Source: Symsagittifera roscoffensis (taxonomy: Eukaryota > Xenacoelomorpha > Acoela > Convolutidae). From it: a DNA stretch of 64,000 bases. The number at the start of each line of letters is the position of its first letter. Within the stretch, counting starts at the first letter, position 1. Where the stretch lies: contig NC_087068.1 in NCBI RefSeq assembly GCF_963678635.1, positions 44,087,759 through 44,151,758 on the forward strand, written 5' to 3'. The position numbers and the translations under genes are program-made. Under the pieces are notes generated by a model. That model saw nothing but the letters and a program-made list of their open reading frames with translations. It searched no databases and was not told the DNA's origin. Shown one piece after another: positions 33,913-45,429 of this stretch.

Positions 33913-36114
33913 TTTCCTGGAAAGTTTTTCCCTTAAACCATTTTGTTTTGAATTTTTGATGGGATTTTTGAACAATTTTTTTCTCAATTGTTTAATTTTC
34001 GTTTTTTATTACGTAAGTCATAACAAAGCAACTAATGGAGCGTTGTATTCATTCTTTTTGTTGGGAAAAGCAAAAGTTTTGAATCTTTTTATTACACTCA
34101 TCTTATCATTCAGAATCCTTGTTTCTGATTGAACCTGATGAAAATTCTTGTTTGATGCTGCAACTGCGTAAAAATTCCTAATATACTGTTTATATTTAAG
34201 TATTTTCAATTAATGGCTATGTTTTTTAGCGAGAATGTTCTTACCAAGAAATTTTTTAACCAATTTTTTTTCGAGTATGTTTGCTAAAAACTTGTGTAAC
34301 TATTATTCTAACCTAATCCTTAGCTACTTCTGAACAATTGATTGTTTCATCTGAAGTTAATTAAATTTTAGTAAAAATGTTTGTGCGCACACAAACTTCT
34401 TGCAATTTTAGATATTCAGCTTCAGTGTTTCGACTACGTTTCCTTAATTTACCGTGCAAATTGATTAGCACAATCTGGTAAAGTTAAACTGGACAATCAC
34501 TATTCAAATTGATTCAAAAATCCAAGCAAACCCCACTTTTTTGATTAAGTTTTTGTTGATTTCATTGGTTTTTGGAATTTGTGATAAATTTTGGTGTCAA
34601 AGTTACAACAATCCGAAGCGTAAAGATATGTTATACAGTTTTGGTGATATAAATTGTCTTACATTTTCATAAAAAGCAAAATACAACCACCAAATTTTTC
34701 TGGGGTTTAATTTCGGGTTTCTTCAGGTACTCTGCTCAAAGAGACAAAAAAACTATAGTCCCTAGCTTCACCACCAAGTAGGACGTCCTGAGCATGCTCT
34801 ATAGCCGGCCTAACTCACCGCGCTATATCGCGCTAATGACACACACTCAATTTTTGACGAGAGTTGCTCTAGGGTGAGCGAATCTTTAAATTAACCAAAA
34901 CTAAAGAAAACAACTAATGAATATCACTAACAATAGTAAAACTGATCTCACTAACAAGATAAATATTTAAAATGCAACGTAAAAAATTTTTTTAGAGCAA
35001 ACGGAACGAGCAGCAAAGGGAGATGAAAACTCGACGACGTTCCGACTTTGGAATGTCAAATTTTTTGTTTTGTTGCCGTAGTCACAACCCTCACAGGATT
35101 TGAAGTATGGACACAACATCGTAGCAAAGAAACCCATTGAAAAAGAAAAATAGCGAACTCGATGTTGACTTCGCATACTGATCCTAGTCACGTGGTTCTT
35201 CACACAGTGAAGTTAAAGCCCATCTTGCACCTAGTCTCGCTCTAGCTTAACGAAATCAACATATCATTGCGTTAATCTGAAATCTTGACACGAACACTCA
35301 TGACAATCTAGAATAAACGAAACCCACTTCTGGAACACGAACAACTGTTCTCCTTCTCTCTACGAGGACAACTACATCTCTCCTTCCTTCACGCAGTCAC
35401 TGCTCCAAGAGACAACTACTCCAAAAACCAAGAAAACTTTCCATCCATCCTTCACTACAATAAACAATTTGAAAAAACTTGAAACTCTCTAAACCTCGGA
35501 AGGGTGGAAATAGTTTAAAACTAGTATTTATAACCAATTATATTCTTGATAAAACTATCTCTATAAAATTTTTCTTAATAACCAATCATGATCCATAACT
35601 AACACTAACAATTATTTGTAGAGCTGAAACTACTCGTAGATTCTGCATCAGAGCAATTTGAAAATAACTTAGATTACAGTTGTTCTCCTTTGGCAAAAGT
35701 TCCAGATAACTAATTCGCAAATACCAGTATACACTAGATCTATTGAGACTAGGAGATATTAGAGTAATATTAAGATTGGTATTAGACTAAGAAGTTGCAG
35801 GAATTTATCCGGCCGAAAATAAGATAGCGTGACGAACGGACGGTGTACCTTATCTGAAATTACTCTATGAGTGACCACGCCCGGTCTTAATTCAATAAGT
35901 TTGATTTTTAGCTGTTTTTTTCAGTACTTTTTATTTAGTTTTCATGCATTTTTTTAAGTAAAAAAGCTCTTTACAAACAGAAACGCAATTAAACTTCAAT
36001 CGCTCACTAAACACAAAGCTTGGAAAATTCTAAGAACGAGTTTCTGTTGTCATTGTTACCAATAAAAACTTATTAGCTGTATGCGACATCGGGTTTTTGA
36101 TAATTTCCGGAAGT

Positions 36115-37289
36115 TCACTTGAGGCCTTTGTCAAACACAGTGTTAATTTTTTCCGCATTATCAATCACTCTGTCTTCACACGCCGACGCATAAGTGTCCT
36201 GCATCATCATTCTACTTTGATGCTGAAGTAGTTTCGCCTCAATGTTTTTGACCTTCTTCAAATCTGGCTTCGGGACACGTGACAAAACAAAAGCCAGTTC
36301 TTCCGTTTTTCCCATAATACCTTTACAAACTTCACACGAATAAACCAAGACAAATTCTTTGTCCACGTGAAGGATGTGAAAATTTGCTTGTTTTATGGTG
36401 TGAACGGTTTTGTGGTCCTGCTTTGGATTGAGATGGTAAAAAGGGTTGAGAACACAAAATCGTTCAGTCGTTTGGTAGAATGAGCCTAAGTTTGTTCTGT
36501 CGTTTGTCGGTTTGTAGAGTCTAAACATTTCCGATTTGCATTGTGTGGATTTGATGTACGATTTGTGACAGGTAGTCACTGTCATATTGAAGTGCCAACC
36601 TGTCAATTAAAACAGTGAATCTTCTATGAAATTGCATGTTTAAATGTTTTATTTTTATTTTTGTACTTTTATTTTGTTTCATTTTGGTACTTGGAGTTAA
36701 AGTTACCAAGAAAAAAACACATTTAAATGCAATGCTGCTCGTACACTTTTGGGCGAAACCCACAAAACTACGAGCACGTTTTATTGTGTGTCTGAAAGAT
36801 ATTTTTGTAAATGTTTTGATTAATTAAAAAAATCAAATTGAAGTCGCCAAATAAAAAAGATGTATTTCGCTTTGTTTGGAGCTTTTATCTTGCCTTATTT
36901 CAAAGTGATTCGACATAATTCGCCGTCCATTCACGTTATAATAGAAAATAGCAAGCAATCAATATACAATAGTATTTCATTCAAAGCAATAGTAAGAATA
37001 CAAGGATATTTTAAAGCTTTTTTTTTTGAATTTTTTTGCAGCTTATGACAATTTTTGTTTTCATTTTTGAACAGATTCAGATTTTTTTGATTTGATCCAA
37101 TTCTGAGAAAAGGGCAGCTACACACTTGGAACATTTTACACCCTCGGAACCTTTTAACACTTACCAGTGTGGTCGTAATGTATGGCCATGTCGAGTGCTC
37201 TGCAGTCGGGGTCATAACCGATGTCCCATCTGCAGTTCACCAGCCGGTTGGGATACGGATAGGCGAGAGACCTCCTCACCATATACCAC
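36115..37289 (-). pseudogene. Lipocalin copy B: exons 2 and 3 only, no exon 1
   Basis: Exon 2 (37,165-37,289; acceptor GTGTGTAG, donor CTG/GTAAGTG) encodes WYMVRRSLAYPYPNR... with two cysteines; exon 3 (36,115-36,599) encodes the rest to the stop. Both are open and differ from copy C by very few residues (MAIH for MATH, DTYAS for DTYVS). The tandem duplication boundary at 37,435 lies before exon 1, so B has no signal-peptide exon or promoter of its own. It is either an orphan 3' fragment or an alternative 3' half spliced from exon 1 of copy C, 5.1 kb upstream; phases would be compatible. Confidence 0.8.
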
Positions 37290-38136
37290 CTACACACGCA
37301 CAACACACGGGGTCAAAACAAATAAACAAAAACTAAGTAAACAAAAAGCTTGAACACATACAACTCTAAAATATATAGTAAACTTGAGTATTTACAACTC
37401 TGAGCTAAATTCATCAAATTATCTATGGTCCTACAAACTAGTAAAAACAGTTTCCAAAATTTTTGATATGAAATTGCTATTGTACTGAAAGAAAAAAAAA
37501 TTACCTTGATATGTACACACAAATCAACTCAAATGATTCAGTTGTTGTTAGGCAACGAAAATTTTTAAACATAACTCAAAGTGATAACCTTTTTTTTCTT
37601 AAAAAATCAAAAGAGTTCTCCAGCAAGTCAATACATTCAATCGCATTTTTTACTACTTAGTTTTGGATAACAAAGCGATCTTATGATTTTTTTCAATTTG
37701 ATAGCAAGATCCAAGTTTTTTTCCCAAAAAGTTTCTGTTTTTTGTTTTCGGGCAGTAGCAGGCAGTAAAAAGGTTGTATTGTTTTTTTTAATAACTACCC
37801 ACAAACTTTTGAATTAACTACCCACAACAAAACTGCCAGAAATTATTTTACTTTGATTCTAGTTAATAATCTTTTGTTTTCATGCTCTTTTGTGTTCTGT
37901 TTTCTGAGGCACCTCTTCGAGCAGACATTCTTCACAACGGGTTATGCAACGACTTGATTTTGTCTTCTGCTGCGCTTTTTTCGTTTTTATGAGTTTTACC
38001 GTGAAATATAACACGTCTTTTGACTATTTCTTTTAAAAAGCATGCAATGTCTCGAAGCTTTGGAACTTAATCTGTCAGTTTTTGTATGATTTTAGGCCGC
38101 AAACTTTCACGAAAATAAAACCAAACAATATCTTAT

Positions 38137-38382
38137 ATGGTTCGCAGTAAACGTATTATCATATTGAGCGAATGGATTATATTTTCCGATGTTTTATTAC
38201 ACGGATTAGCCAAATCGAAGATAATACAGAGTGCAACACAATTTTTTAAGGAAACGTTTGATACAGTACTGATTGCTTTTGCAGATGAACAGCCCATTTG
38301 GTTGGAATGTTTGAACTGTGAAAACTATCAACCAAGCATCTGCCTTCCTTTATCAGCGGAGCCTGGTGCATTACAGTCGTAG
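38137..38382 (+). CDS. Hypothetical 81-aa open frame, duplicate
   Basis: Identical in translation to 33,355-33,600. The same doubts apply: no recognised domain and no independent evidence of coding. Confidence 0.15.
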   Translation: MVRSKRIIILSEWIIFSDVLLHGLAKSKIIQSATQFFKETFDTVLIAFADEQPIWLECLNCENYQPSICLPLSAEPGALQS

Positions 38383-38496
38383 TGATGTTTCGTTAACTCC
38401 GTCGCGAAAAAAGGACAGAAAACTGAAAGACGAGAAATTGTAGTTTGTTCCAATGAAAAATTAAATTATGCTGTTGGCAATAGATGTCAAAAGCTT

Positions 38497-38694
38497 CCCG
38501 CACTGAAGTTTCTTGGATAGAAATTGATTATAATGGGTTTTTGTTCAGTAAAATGTTGTCTATATAAACGATTATTCTGGTAAACTTAGACAACGTAATG
38601 GATTTTTAATCCATTTTAATCGAATATTTCCGAAAAAAGGAAATCCATTAAAATCCATTTTAATCGATTATTATCCATGAAATTTCAGTGCGGG
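38497..38694. mobile_element. Short CCCGCACTGA MITE, duplicate
   Basis: Second copy of the 33,715-33,912 element, carried by the 4.78-kb duplication. Confidence 0.7.
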
Positions 38695-40896
38695 TTTCCT
38701 GGAAAGTTTTTCCCTTAAACCATTTTGTTTTGAATTTTTGATGGGATTTTTGAACAATTTTTTTCTCAATTGTTTAATTTTCGTTTTTTATTACGTAAGT
38801 CATAACAAAGCAACTAATGGAGCGTTGTATTCATTCTTTTTGTTGGGAAAAGCAAAAGTTTTGAATCTTTTTATTACACTCATCTTATCATTCAGAATCC
38901 TTGTTTCTGATTGAACCTGATGAAAATTCTTGTTCGATGCTGCAACTGCGTAAAAATTCCTAATATACTGTTTATATTTAAGTATTTTTAATTAATGGCT
39001 ATGTTTTTTAGCGAGAATGTTCTTACCAAGAAATTTTTTAACCAATTTTTTTTCGAGTATGTTTGCTAAAAACTTGTGTAACTATTATTCTAACCTAATC
39101 CTTAGCTACTTCTGAACATTTGATTGTTTCATCTGAAGTTAATTAAATTTTAGTAAAAATGTTTGTGCGCACACAAACTTCTTGCAATTTTAGATATTCA
39201 GCTTCAGTGTTTCGACTACGTTTCCTTAATTTACCGTGCAAATTGATTAGCACAATCTGGTAAAGTTAAACTGGACAATCACTAGTCAAATTGATTCAAA
39301 AATCCAAGCAAACCCCACTTTTTTGATTAAGTTTTTGTTGATTTCATTGGTTTTTGGAATTTGTGATAAATTTTGGTGTCAAAGTTACAACAATCCGAAG
39401 CGTAAAGATATGTTATACAGTTTTGGTGATATAAATTGTCTTAAATTTTCATAAAAAGCAAAATACAACCACCAAATTTTTCTGGGGTTTAATTTCGGGT
39501 TTCTTCAGGTACTCTGCTCAAAGAGACAAAAAACTATAGTCCCTAGCTTCACCACCAAGTAGGACCTCCTGAGCATGCTCTATAGCCGGCCTAACTCACC
39601 GCGCTATATCGCGCTAATGACACACACTCAATTTTTGACGAGAGTTGCTCTAGGGTGAGCGAATCTTTAAATTAACCAAAACTAAAGAAAACAACTAATG
39701 AATATCACTAACAATAGTAAAACTGATCTCACTAACAAGATAAATATTTAAAATGCAACGTAAAAAATTTTTTTAGAGCAAACGGAACGAGCAGCAAAGG
39801 GAGATGAAAACTCGACGACGTTCCGACTTTGGAATGTCAAATTTTTTGTTTTGTTGCCGTAGTCACAACCCTCACAGGATTTGAAGTATGGACACAACAT
39901 CGTAGCAAAGAAACCCATTGAAAAAGAAAAATAGCGAACTCGATGTTGACTTCGCATACTGATCCTAGTCACGTGGTTCTTCACACAGTGAAGTTAAAGC
40001 CCATCTTGCACCTAGTCTCGCTCTAGCTTAACGAAATCAACATATCATTGCGTTAATCTGAAATCTTGACACGAACACTCATGACAATCTAGAATAAACG
40101 AAACCCACTTCTGGAACACGAACAACTGTTCTCCTTCTCTCTACGAGGACAACTACATCTCTCCTTCCTTCACGCAGTCACTGCTCCAAGAGACAACTAC
40201 TCCAAAAACCAAGAAAACTTTCCATCCATCCTTCACTACAATAAACAATTTGAAAAAACTTGAAACTCTCTAAACCTCGGAAGGGTGGAAATAGTTTAAA
40301 ACTAGTATTTATAACCAATTATATTCTTGATAAAACTATCTCTATAAAATTTTTCTTAATAACCAATCATGATCCATAACTAACACTAACAATTATTTGT
40401 AGAGCTGAAACTACTCGTAGATTCTGCATCAGAGCAATTTGAAAATAACTTAGATTACAGTTGTTCTCCTTTGGCAAAAGTTCCAGATAACTAATTCGCA
40501 AATACCAGTATACACTAGATCTATTGAGACTAGGAGATATTAGAGTAATATTAAGATTGGTATTAGACTAAGAAGTTGCAGGAATTTATCCGGCCGAAAA
40601 TAAGATAGCGTGACGAACGGACGGTGTACCTTATCTGAAATTACTCTATGAGTGACCACGCCCGGTCTTAATTCAATAAGTTTGATTTTTAGCTGTTTTT
40701 TTTCAGTACTTTTTATTTAGTTTTCATGCATTTTTTCAAGTAAAAAAGCTCTTTACAAACAGAAACGCAATTAAACTTCAATCGCTCACTAATCACAAAG
40801 CTTGGAAAATTCTAAGAACGAGTTTCTGTTGTCATTGTTACCAATAAAAACTTTTTAGCTGTATGCGACATCGGGTTTTTGATAATTTCCGGAAGT

Positions 40897-42528
40897 TCAC
40901 TTGAGGCCTTTGTCAAACACAGTGTTAATTTTTTCCGCATTATCAATCACTCTGTCTTCACACGCCGACACATAAGTGTCCTGCATCATCATTCTACTTT
41001 GATGCTGAAGTAGTTTCGCCTCAATGTTTTTGACCTTCTTCAAATCTGGCTTCGGGACACGTGACAAAACAAAAGCCAGTTCTTCCGTTTTTCCCATAAT
41101 ACCTTTACAAACTTCACACGAATAAACCAAGACAAATTCTTTGTCCACGTGAAGGATGTGAAAATTTGCTTGTTTTATGGTGTGAACGGTTTTGTGGTCC
41201 TGCTTTGGATTGAGATGGTAAAAAGGGTTGAGAACACAAAATCGTTCAGTCGTTTGGTAGAATGAGCCTAAGTTTGTTCTGTCGTTTGTCGGTTTGTAGA
41301 GTCTAAACATTTCCGATTTGCATTGTGTGGATTTGATGTACGATTTGTGACAGGTAGTCACTGTCATATTGAAGTGCCAACCTGTCAATTAAAACAGTGA
41401 ATCTTCTATGAAATTGCATGTTTAAAGGTTTTATTTTTATTTTGGTACTTTTATTTTGTTTCATTTTGGTACTTGGAGTTAAAGTTACCAAGAAAAAAAA
41501 CACATTTAAATGCAATGCTGCTCCTAAACTTTTGGGCGAAACCCACAAAACTACGAGCACGTTTTATTGTGTGTCTGAAAGATATTTTTGTAAATGTTTT
41601 GATTAATTAAAAAAATCAAATTGAAGTCGCCAAATAAAAAAGATGTATTTCGCTTTGTTTGGAGCTTTTATCTTGCCTTATTTCAAAGTGATTCGACATA
41701 ATTCGCCGTCCATTCACGTTATAATAGAAAATAGCAAGCAATCAATATACAATAGTATTTCATTCAAAGCAATAGTAAGAATACAAGGATATTTTAAAGC
41801 TTTTTTTTTTGAATTTTTTTGCAGCTTATGACAATTTTTGTTTTCATTTTTGAACAGATTCAGATTTTTTTGATTTGATCCAATTCTGAGAAAAGGGCAG
41901 CTACACACTTGGAACATTTTACACCCTCGGAACCTTTTAACACTTACCAGTGTGGTCGTAATGTGTGGCCATGTCGAGTGCTCTGCAGTCGGGGTCATAA
42001 CCGATGTCCCATCTGCAGTTCACCAGCCGGTTGGGATACGGATAGGCGAGAGACCTCCTCACCATATACCACCTACACACGCACAACACACGGGGTCAAA
42101 ACAAATAAACAAAAACTAAGTAAACAAAAAGCTTGAACACATACAACTCTAAAATATATAGTAAACTTGAGTATTTACAACTCTGAGCTAAATTCATCAA
42201 ATTATCTATGGTCCTACAAATCAGATGTGCACGTGTGTAAATCACCCAAAAAAAAATTAAAATTGAAAGAAATTTTCAGAAGCAAATTGATTTGACACAG
42301 TTACGGAAATTAAATATAAGAAAATTGTATTATGAAATGCAGACTTATGGCAAAAACTTGTACAAAAATGTCTTTAAATTATCGATCGAAGGTTTTTCCT
42401 ACCCACCTGCCACTCAGCAGATATTCAGTGACGTAGACAGGTTTCACATATGGACATCTCGTTATAAACTGAGGAGTAATTTCGCAAGCATTTATAAAAA
42501 CTGCGACAATCAATAATGCAAGTTTCAT
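40897..42528 (-). CDS. ApoD-like secreted lipocalin, copy C (complete, 3 exons, 243 aa)
   Basis: Exon 1 42,407-42,528 (122 nt), exon 2 41,948-42,072 (125 nt), exon 3 40,897-41,381 (485 nt, ends TGA). Junctions are CAG/GTGGGT ... GTGTGTAG/G and CTG/GTAAGTG ... TTGACAG/G, and the phases match exactly. Residues 1-16 form a signal peptide (MKLALLIVAVFINAC). G40-R41-W42 is the lipocalin GxW motif, followed by YMVRR. Cysteines at 25, 60, 70, 93, 103, 131, 171, 174 and 223 allow several disulfides. LVYSC (167-171) and FVLSRVPKP (186-194, with the conserved Arg190) match the late-strand and motif-3 region of ApoD-type lipocalins. The predicted role is extracellular binding or transport of a small hydrophobic ligand. 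The length is slightly above the usual ~190 aa because of a long C-terminal tail. A possible AATAAA is at 40,712-40,717. Confidence 0.9.
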
Positions 42529-42597
42529 GGAAAAAAAACAACAGGTTAGTGAGCGGTATAAATCTGTTAACCAATTCAGCAATGTTCGCAATAGAAT

Positions 42598-42606
42598 AAT
42601 AAATAT
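42598..42606 (-). promoter_or_regulatory. Possible TATA-like box upstream of lipocalin C
   Basis: ATATTTATT on the minus strand ~70 bp before the exon-1 ATG, shared with copy A at 31,583-31,591. Conservation in a diverged flank is the only support. Confidence 0.3.
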
Positions 42607-42739
42607 GGTTCGCTCAAATAAGAGCTTGTTGATATTTTGAAGTTAAGTTACTGATTTGCATTGAACTCTGTAAAATACCAGTTTGATACAAAAGGTTATT
42701 GAAACTGAAGACTTTGAAGTTCGCATCAGTTATCATAAA

Positions 42740-43180
42740 AAACTTATTAATTTTTCCCGATTCTTCGAGTTGATTTTATCAGTCCATTTTTAAATCAGAA
42801 ATTTATTTTGTGAGAAACTTGTTTATTATACAAAGGATCTTCACGGCCTGAGTTCAATAATGCTAAGACGTTTCACGCGTAACTTTTTTTGTGGGGCTAT
42901 TTGTAGTTTGAATTTTTCGAATTTTCAGCTTAGCTCTAACCATCAAATTTTATCATTATAATATCTGCAAGGAAGATGAAACATAATAACAAAACAAACT
43001 TAGGAGCCAGCAACTTAATTAGTTTGCTGTTGATACTTTGCGATATCATTGTATGCGAAACATTATCTAAGGATACTGGGTTGAAAATATGCTTAATATA
43101 ACGAGAAAAAATATCTTTCAGGAAAACTAATCGGATTCAAAATTGAGACGCAGTTTTCCAAGTTTATTCATCGTTTAACA
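42740..43180. other. Intergenic DNA upstream of lipocalin C, nothing specific
   Basis: AT-rich, with no open frame of note, no RNA gene and no repeat recognised. Confidence 0.5.
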
Positions 43181-43188
43181 GTTTGGTT

Positions 43189-43446
43189 CAGGGGCGGACT
43201 CTCGAGAGCGGTCGGAGGGGGGTCGGATTTTCAAACAAAATCAAAATTTTTGTCGACCTTTTTTAAGTTTACTAAAATAGTTTTACGAGCTCCCCCAAAG
43301 CACTAAGAAGACCCTGTTTTGGCCAAAAATTTTGGCGCCGAAGGAAAAACTTTGAACAATAGACCAAAAAGGCGTTGTCGGCACTTTTTTGGAAAGTTTT
43401 GAAAAGAAAGGGACTTCCGCACCCCCCCCCCTTAATCCCGCTGGTG
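43189..43446. mobile_element. hAT-like MITE, CAGGGGCGGATC family, degenerate
   Basis: Starts CAGGGGCGGACTCTCGAG and ends in a C run followed by TTAATCCCGCTGGTG. Flanks GTTTGGTT (43,181-43,188) and GTTTGATT (43,447-43,454) match at seven of eight bases. The interior keeps GTCGACCTTTTTTAAG, GAGCTCCCCCAAAGCACTAAG and TTGGCGCCGAAGG phrases. Confidence 0.82.
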
Positions 43447-43653
43447 GTTTGATTAACTGAAAACTTCCTCGATTCTTACGCTTGAAGTTTTGACGCCAGA
43501 TTTGGTTTTATAACTAAGCATATATTTGTGCTTTTTGCACCTGGATTCCATGGACACATCTTTTGCTTGTTTTAGAGACTGTAAATGCTTCCACGAAAGA
43601 GACCTAAGAACTCCCTTTTATCCTCACTTGCTAATGAGAGAAAACCGTTCATG

Positions 43654-43762
43654 TTAAAACCCCCTCCTCGGCATTTACGACAATTGCCTAAATTGCTGAG
43701 GAAGGCATCTTCCTCCCTCAGCAGTTAAAACAATTGTCTTAACTGCTGAGGGAGATTAAAAC
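43654..43762. mobile_element. ~109-bp MITE made of two related palindromes
   Basis: 43,713-43,754 is a perfect 16-bp stem (CTCCCTCAGCAGTTAA / TTAACTGCTGAGGGAG) with loop AACAATTGTC. 43,663-43,705 is an imperfect version (CCTCCTCGGCATTTACGACAATTGCC ... GCTGAGGAAGG). The outer ends GTTAAAACCCCCTC and, reversed, GTTTTAATCTCCCTC also pair. Purely structural, with no coding capacity. Confidence 0.7.
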
Positions 43763-44774
43763 ACGAAGAGCATTGTCTCAATTATTTCATTACTCGAGCT
43801 AAAAAAAATGACCACGTTAAAAAGATAATTATGCAGAATCCAAAGATCAATTTAAAAAACCATTTTGTCATGTTCTAGAATATAAAAAAACAATGCGACA
43901 TGCATACTTATTCCACAAACCATATCTTTATTTATACAACATATTGCCTCAAAAACTGACATGATAGTCCTACCCGCTAAAAAACAGAGTCAGCTACATC
44001 ATTCTTCCTGAACCAAAAAGGAAATTAATTTGATTTTGATTAGTTTTTTTTTCAGCCAAACAAAAAATATCTTTTTGAGCAATTGTTTAATTTAGAACAA
44101 GTTTTGTGTGAACCATTTGTTGACATAAACTAGAGAGATTTTAATTCGATTTTAAAGTTAACAACAGCCAAGTAGCTACAACCTTAACAAAAACTTAGCC
44201 GAACAAGAGTTTCGCTTTCTGCACTATGTTAAAGAGTTATATTTGCGGTGGAGCCCTCTCTTTTTTCAAAGATTAAGCTCTAGAAATAGACCGCAGTTGT
44301 GGAAGCCGGTGAGCTTATTGAATTAGTAGAAAAACGCCTACGTGCTGCAGAACTTCCTAGCAAGACAACATCGTGTAACACCAATGGCTCATTAACATTG
44401 TAAATAGCTCATTAATTTGAAAAAAATTACTTCTTTTAATTTTTATAATAGTTCTTTTAAATTATACGAACCCGTGGATCTCTTTAACAAGGTCCCCCTT
44501 GGGGTACCTATTAATGAATCTCCCCCTATAAAGAAATAAGTCAACGAGTAGGCATATGATAAATTTGCACCTGTTAGTGACAAAGTGCTCCCTTTTACAA
44601 CCCGTAAGAAAACTCTTGAAACGCTAATCAGTAACAAAATATTTTTCCAAAAGTATAACTAATTTAATCTTGCAAAGTTTAGCAAGAGTAGTGTTCCACG
44701 TCAACCGAAGTGACAGGCAGCGGCAAAGGCCACCTGCCAGGAACAATTAGCACCAAGAGATGATTGACCTAACC
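43763..44774. other. Intergenic DNA, no gene seen
   Basis: AT-rich. A small GGTCCCCCTTGGGGTACC patch at about 44,490-44,510 recalls the ends of the 2,904 element but has no partner. The minus-strand frame 44,443-44,637 has no motif. Confidence 0.45.
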
Positions 44775-44990
44775 CGGATCGAACTGGTCGAATTGTAATC
44801 GAACCTATTCGACCCAAAAAAATTGTGATTCGAAGCATTCGACCAAAAAAATCTATGATTCGAGTCACCTGACTGAAAAAACTTCTAATCAGACTCAAGT
44901 TCGAAAACTTCGACTAGGGTTTGGCGGATAAAAATTATTCGAACCAAGCTTGAGCGAAAAAGAATCTTCGAAGAAAACTTGACCGAATAA
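44775..44990. repeat. Degenerate tandem array of ATTCGA-containing units
   Basis: Units of about 30-33 bp share AAAAAAATYRTGATTCGA followed by GTCACCTGAC or GCATTCGACC. About five diverged copies are visible, with ATTCGA, ATTCGAACC and TCGAA words continuing to 44,990. The minus-strand open frame 44,701-44,898 crosses it and reads as Ile/Arg/Phe repeats. Confidence 0.65.
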
Positions 44991-45429
44991 TAAGACTGAA
45001 AATACTTACACAAAAAAATGATTTAAAACTATACACACCTCCGCATGCAATGAAAATCATTGAAATGATAAATACTGAAATGTTGACATTTAAATATGTT
45101 AGAAAAAAATGAATTATTAGATTGATACTTGTGATTTAGCGTCGCTTGTAGTACTGATAAGGCAAAACTAAAAGTCAACCACCATAATCAAAGTATGGCG
45201 ATTTTAACACTTATTCAGCAAAAAAAACACCAGGACGAAATAATCAGAAATCATAGTTTTACTAAAACATGCAAGGATAGATCTTTGTGATTAAGTTTTT
45301 CAGAGTTTCAATCAATTTAATAGTAGCCCTGACTGGCTGCTATCGTATTGCTCATATATACGTCTCTTTTGTAACTCTTCATGGCATATCGACCATCAGA
45401 GGCAGTAATTTGACAACAAATTGTCCGAG
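44991..45429. other. Intergenic DNA, nothing specific
   Basis: AT-rich sequence with no recognised feature. Confidence 0.45.

Larger units (their letters stand above)
32654..37435. repeat. Recent 4,782-bp tandem duplication, copy 1
   Basis: Near-identical, head-to-tail with 37,436-42,218; only scattered single-base changes and two 1-bp indels were noticed. The unit starts at AACTAGTAAAAACAGTTTCC and ends at GTCCTACAAA. It carries lipocalin exons 3 and 2 (minus strand) and ~3.4 kb of 3' flank, but not exon 1. Gene-free parts of the unit hold the short MITE at 33,715 and a less AT-rich stretch at about 35,210-35,880 of unknown nature. Confidence 0.97.
37436..42218. repeat. Recent 4,782-bp tandem duplication, copy 2
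   Basis: Second copy of 32,654-37,435. Its right end leads into unique DNA that contains lipocalin exon 1 (from CCTACAAATCAG onward). The junction between copies at 37,436 shows only a few bases of overlap (AAA/AAC TAG). Gene-free parts are as in copy 1: MITE at 38,497-38,694, hypothetical frame at 38,137-38,382. Confidence 0.97.
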
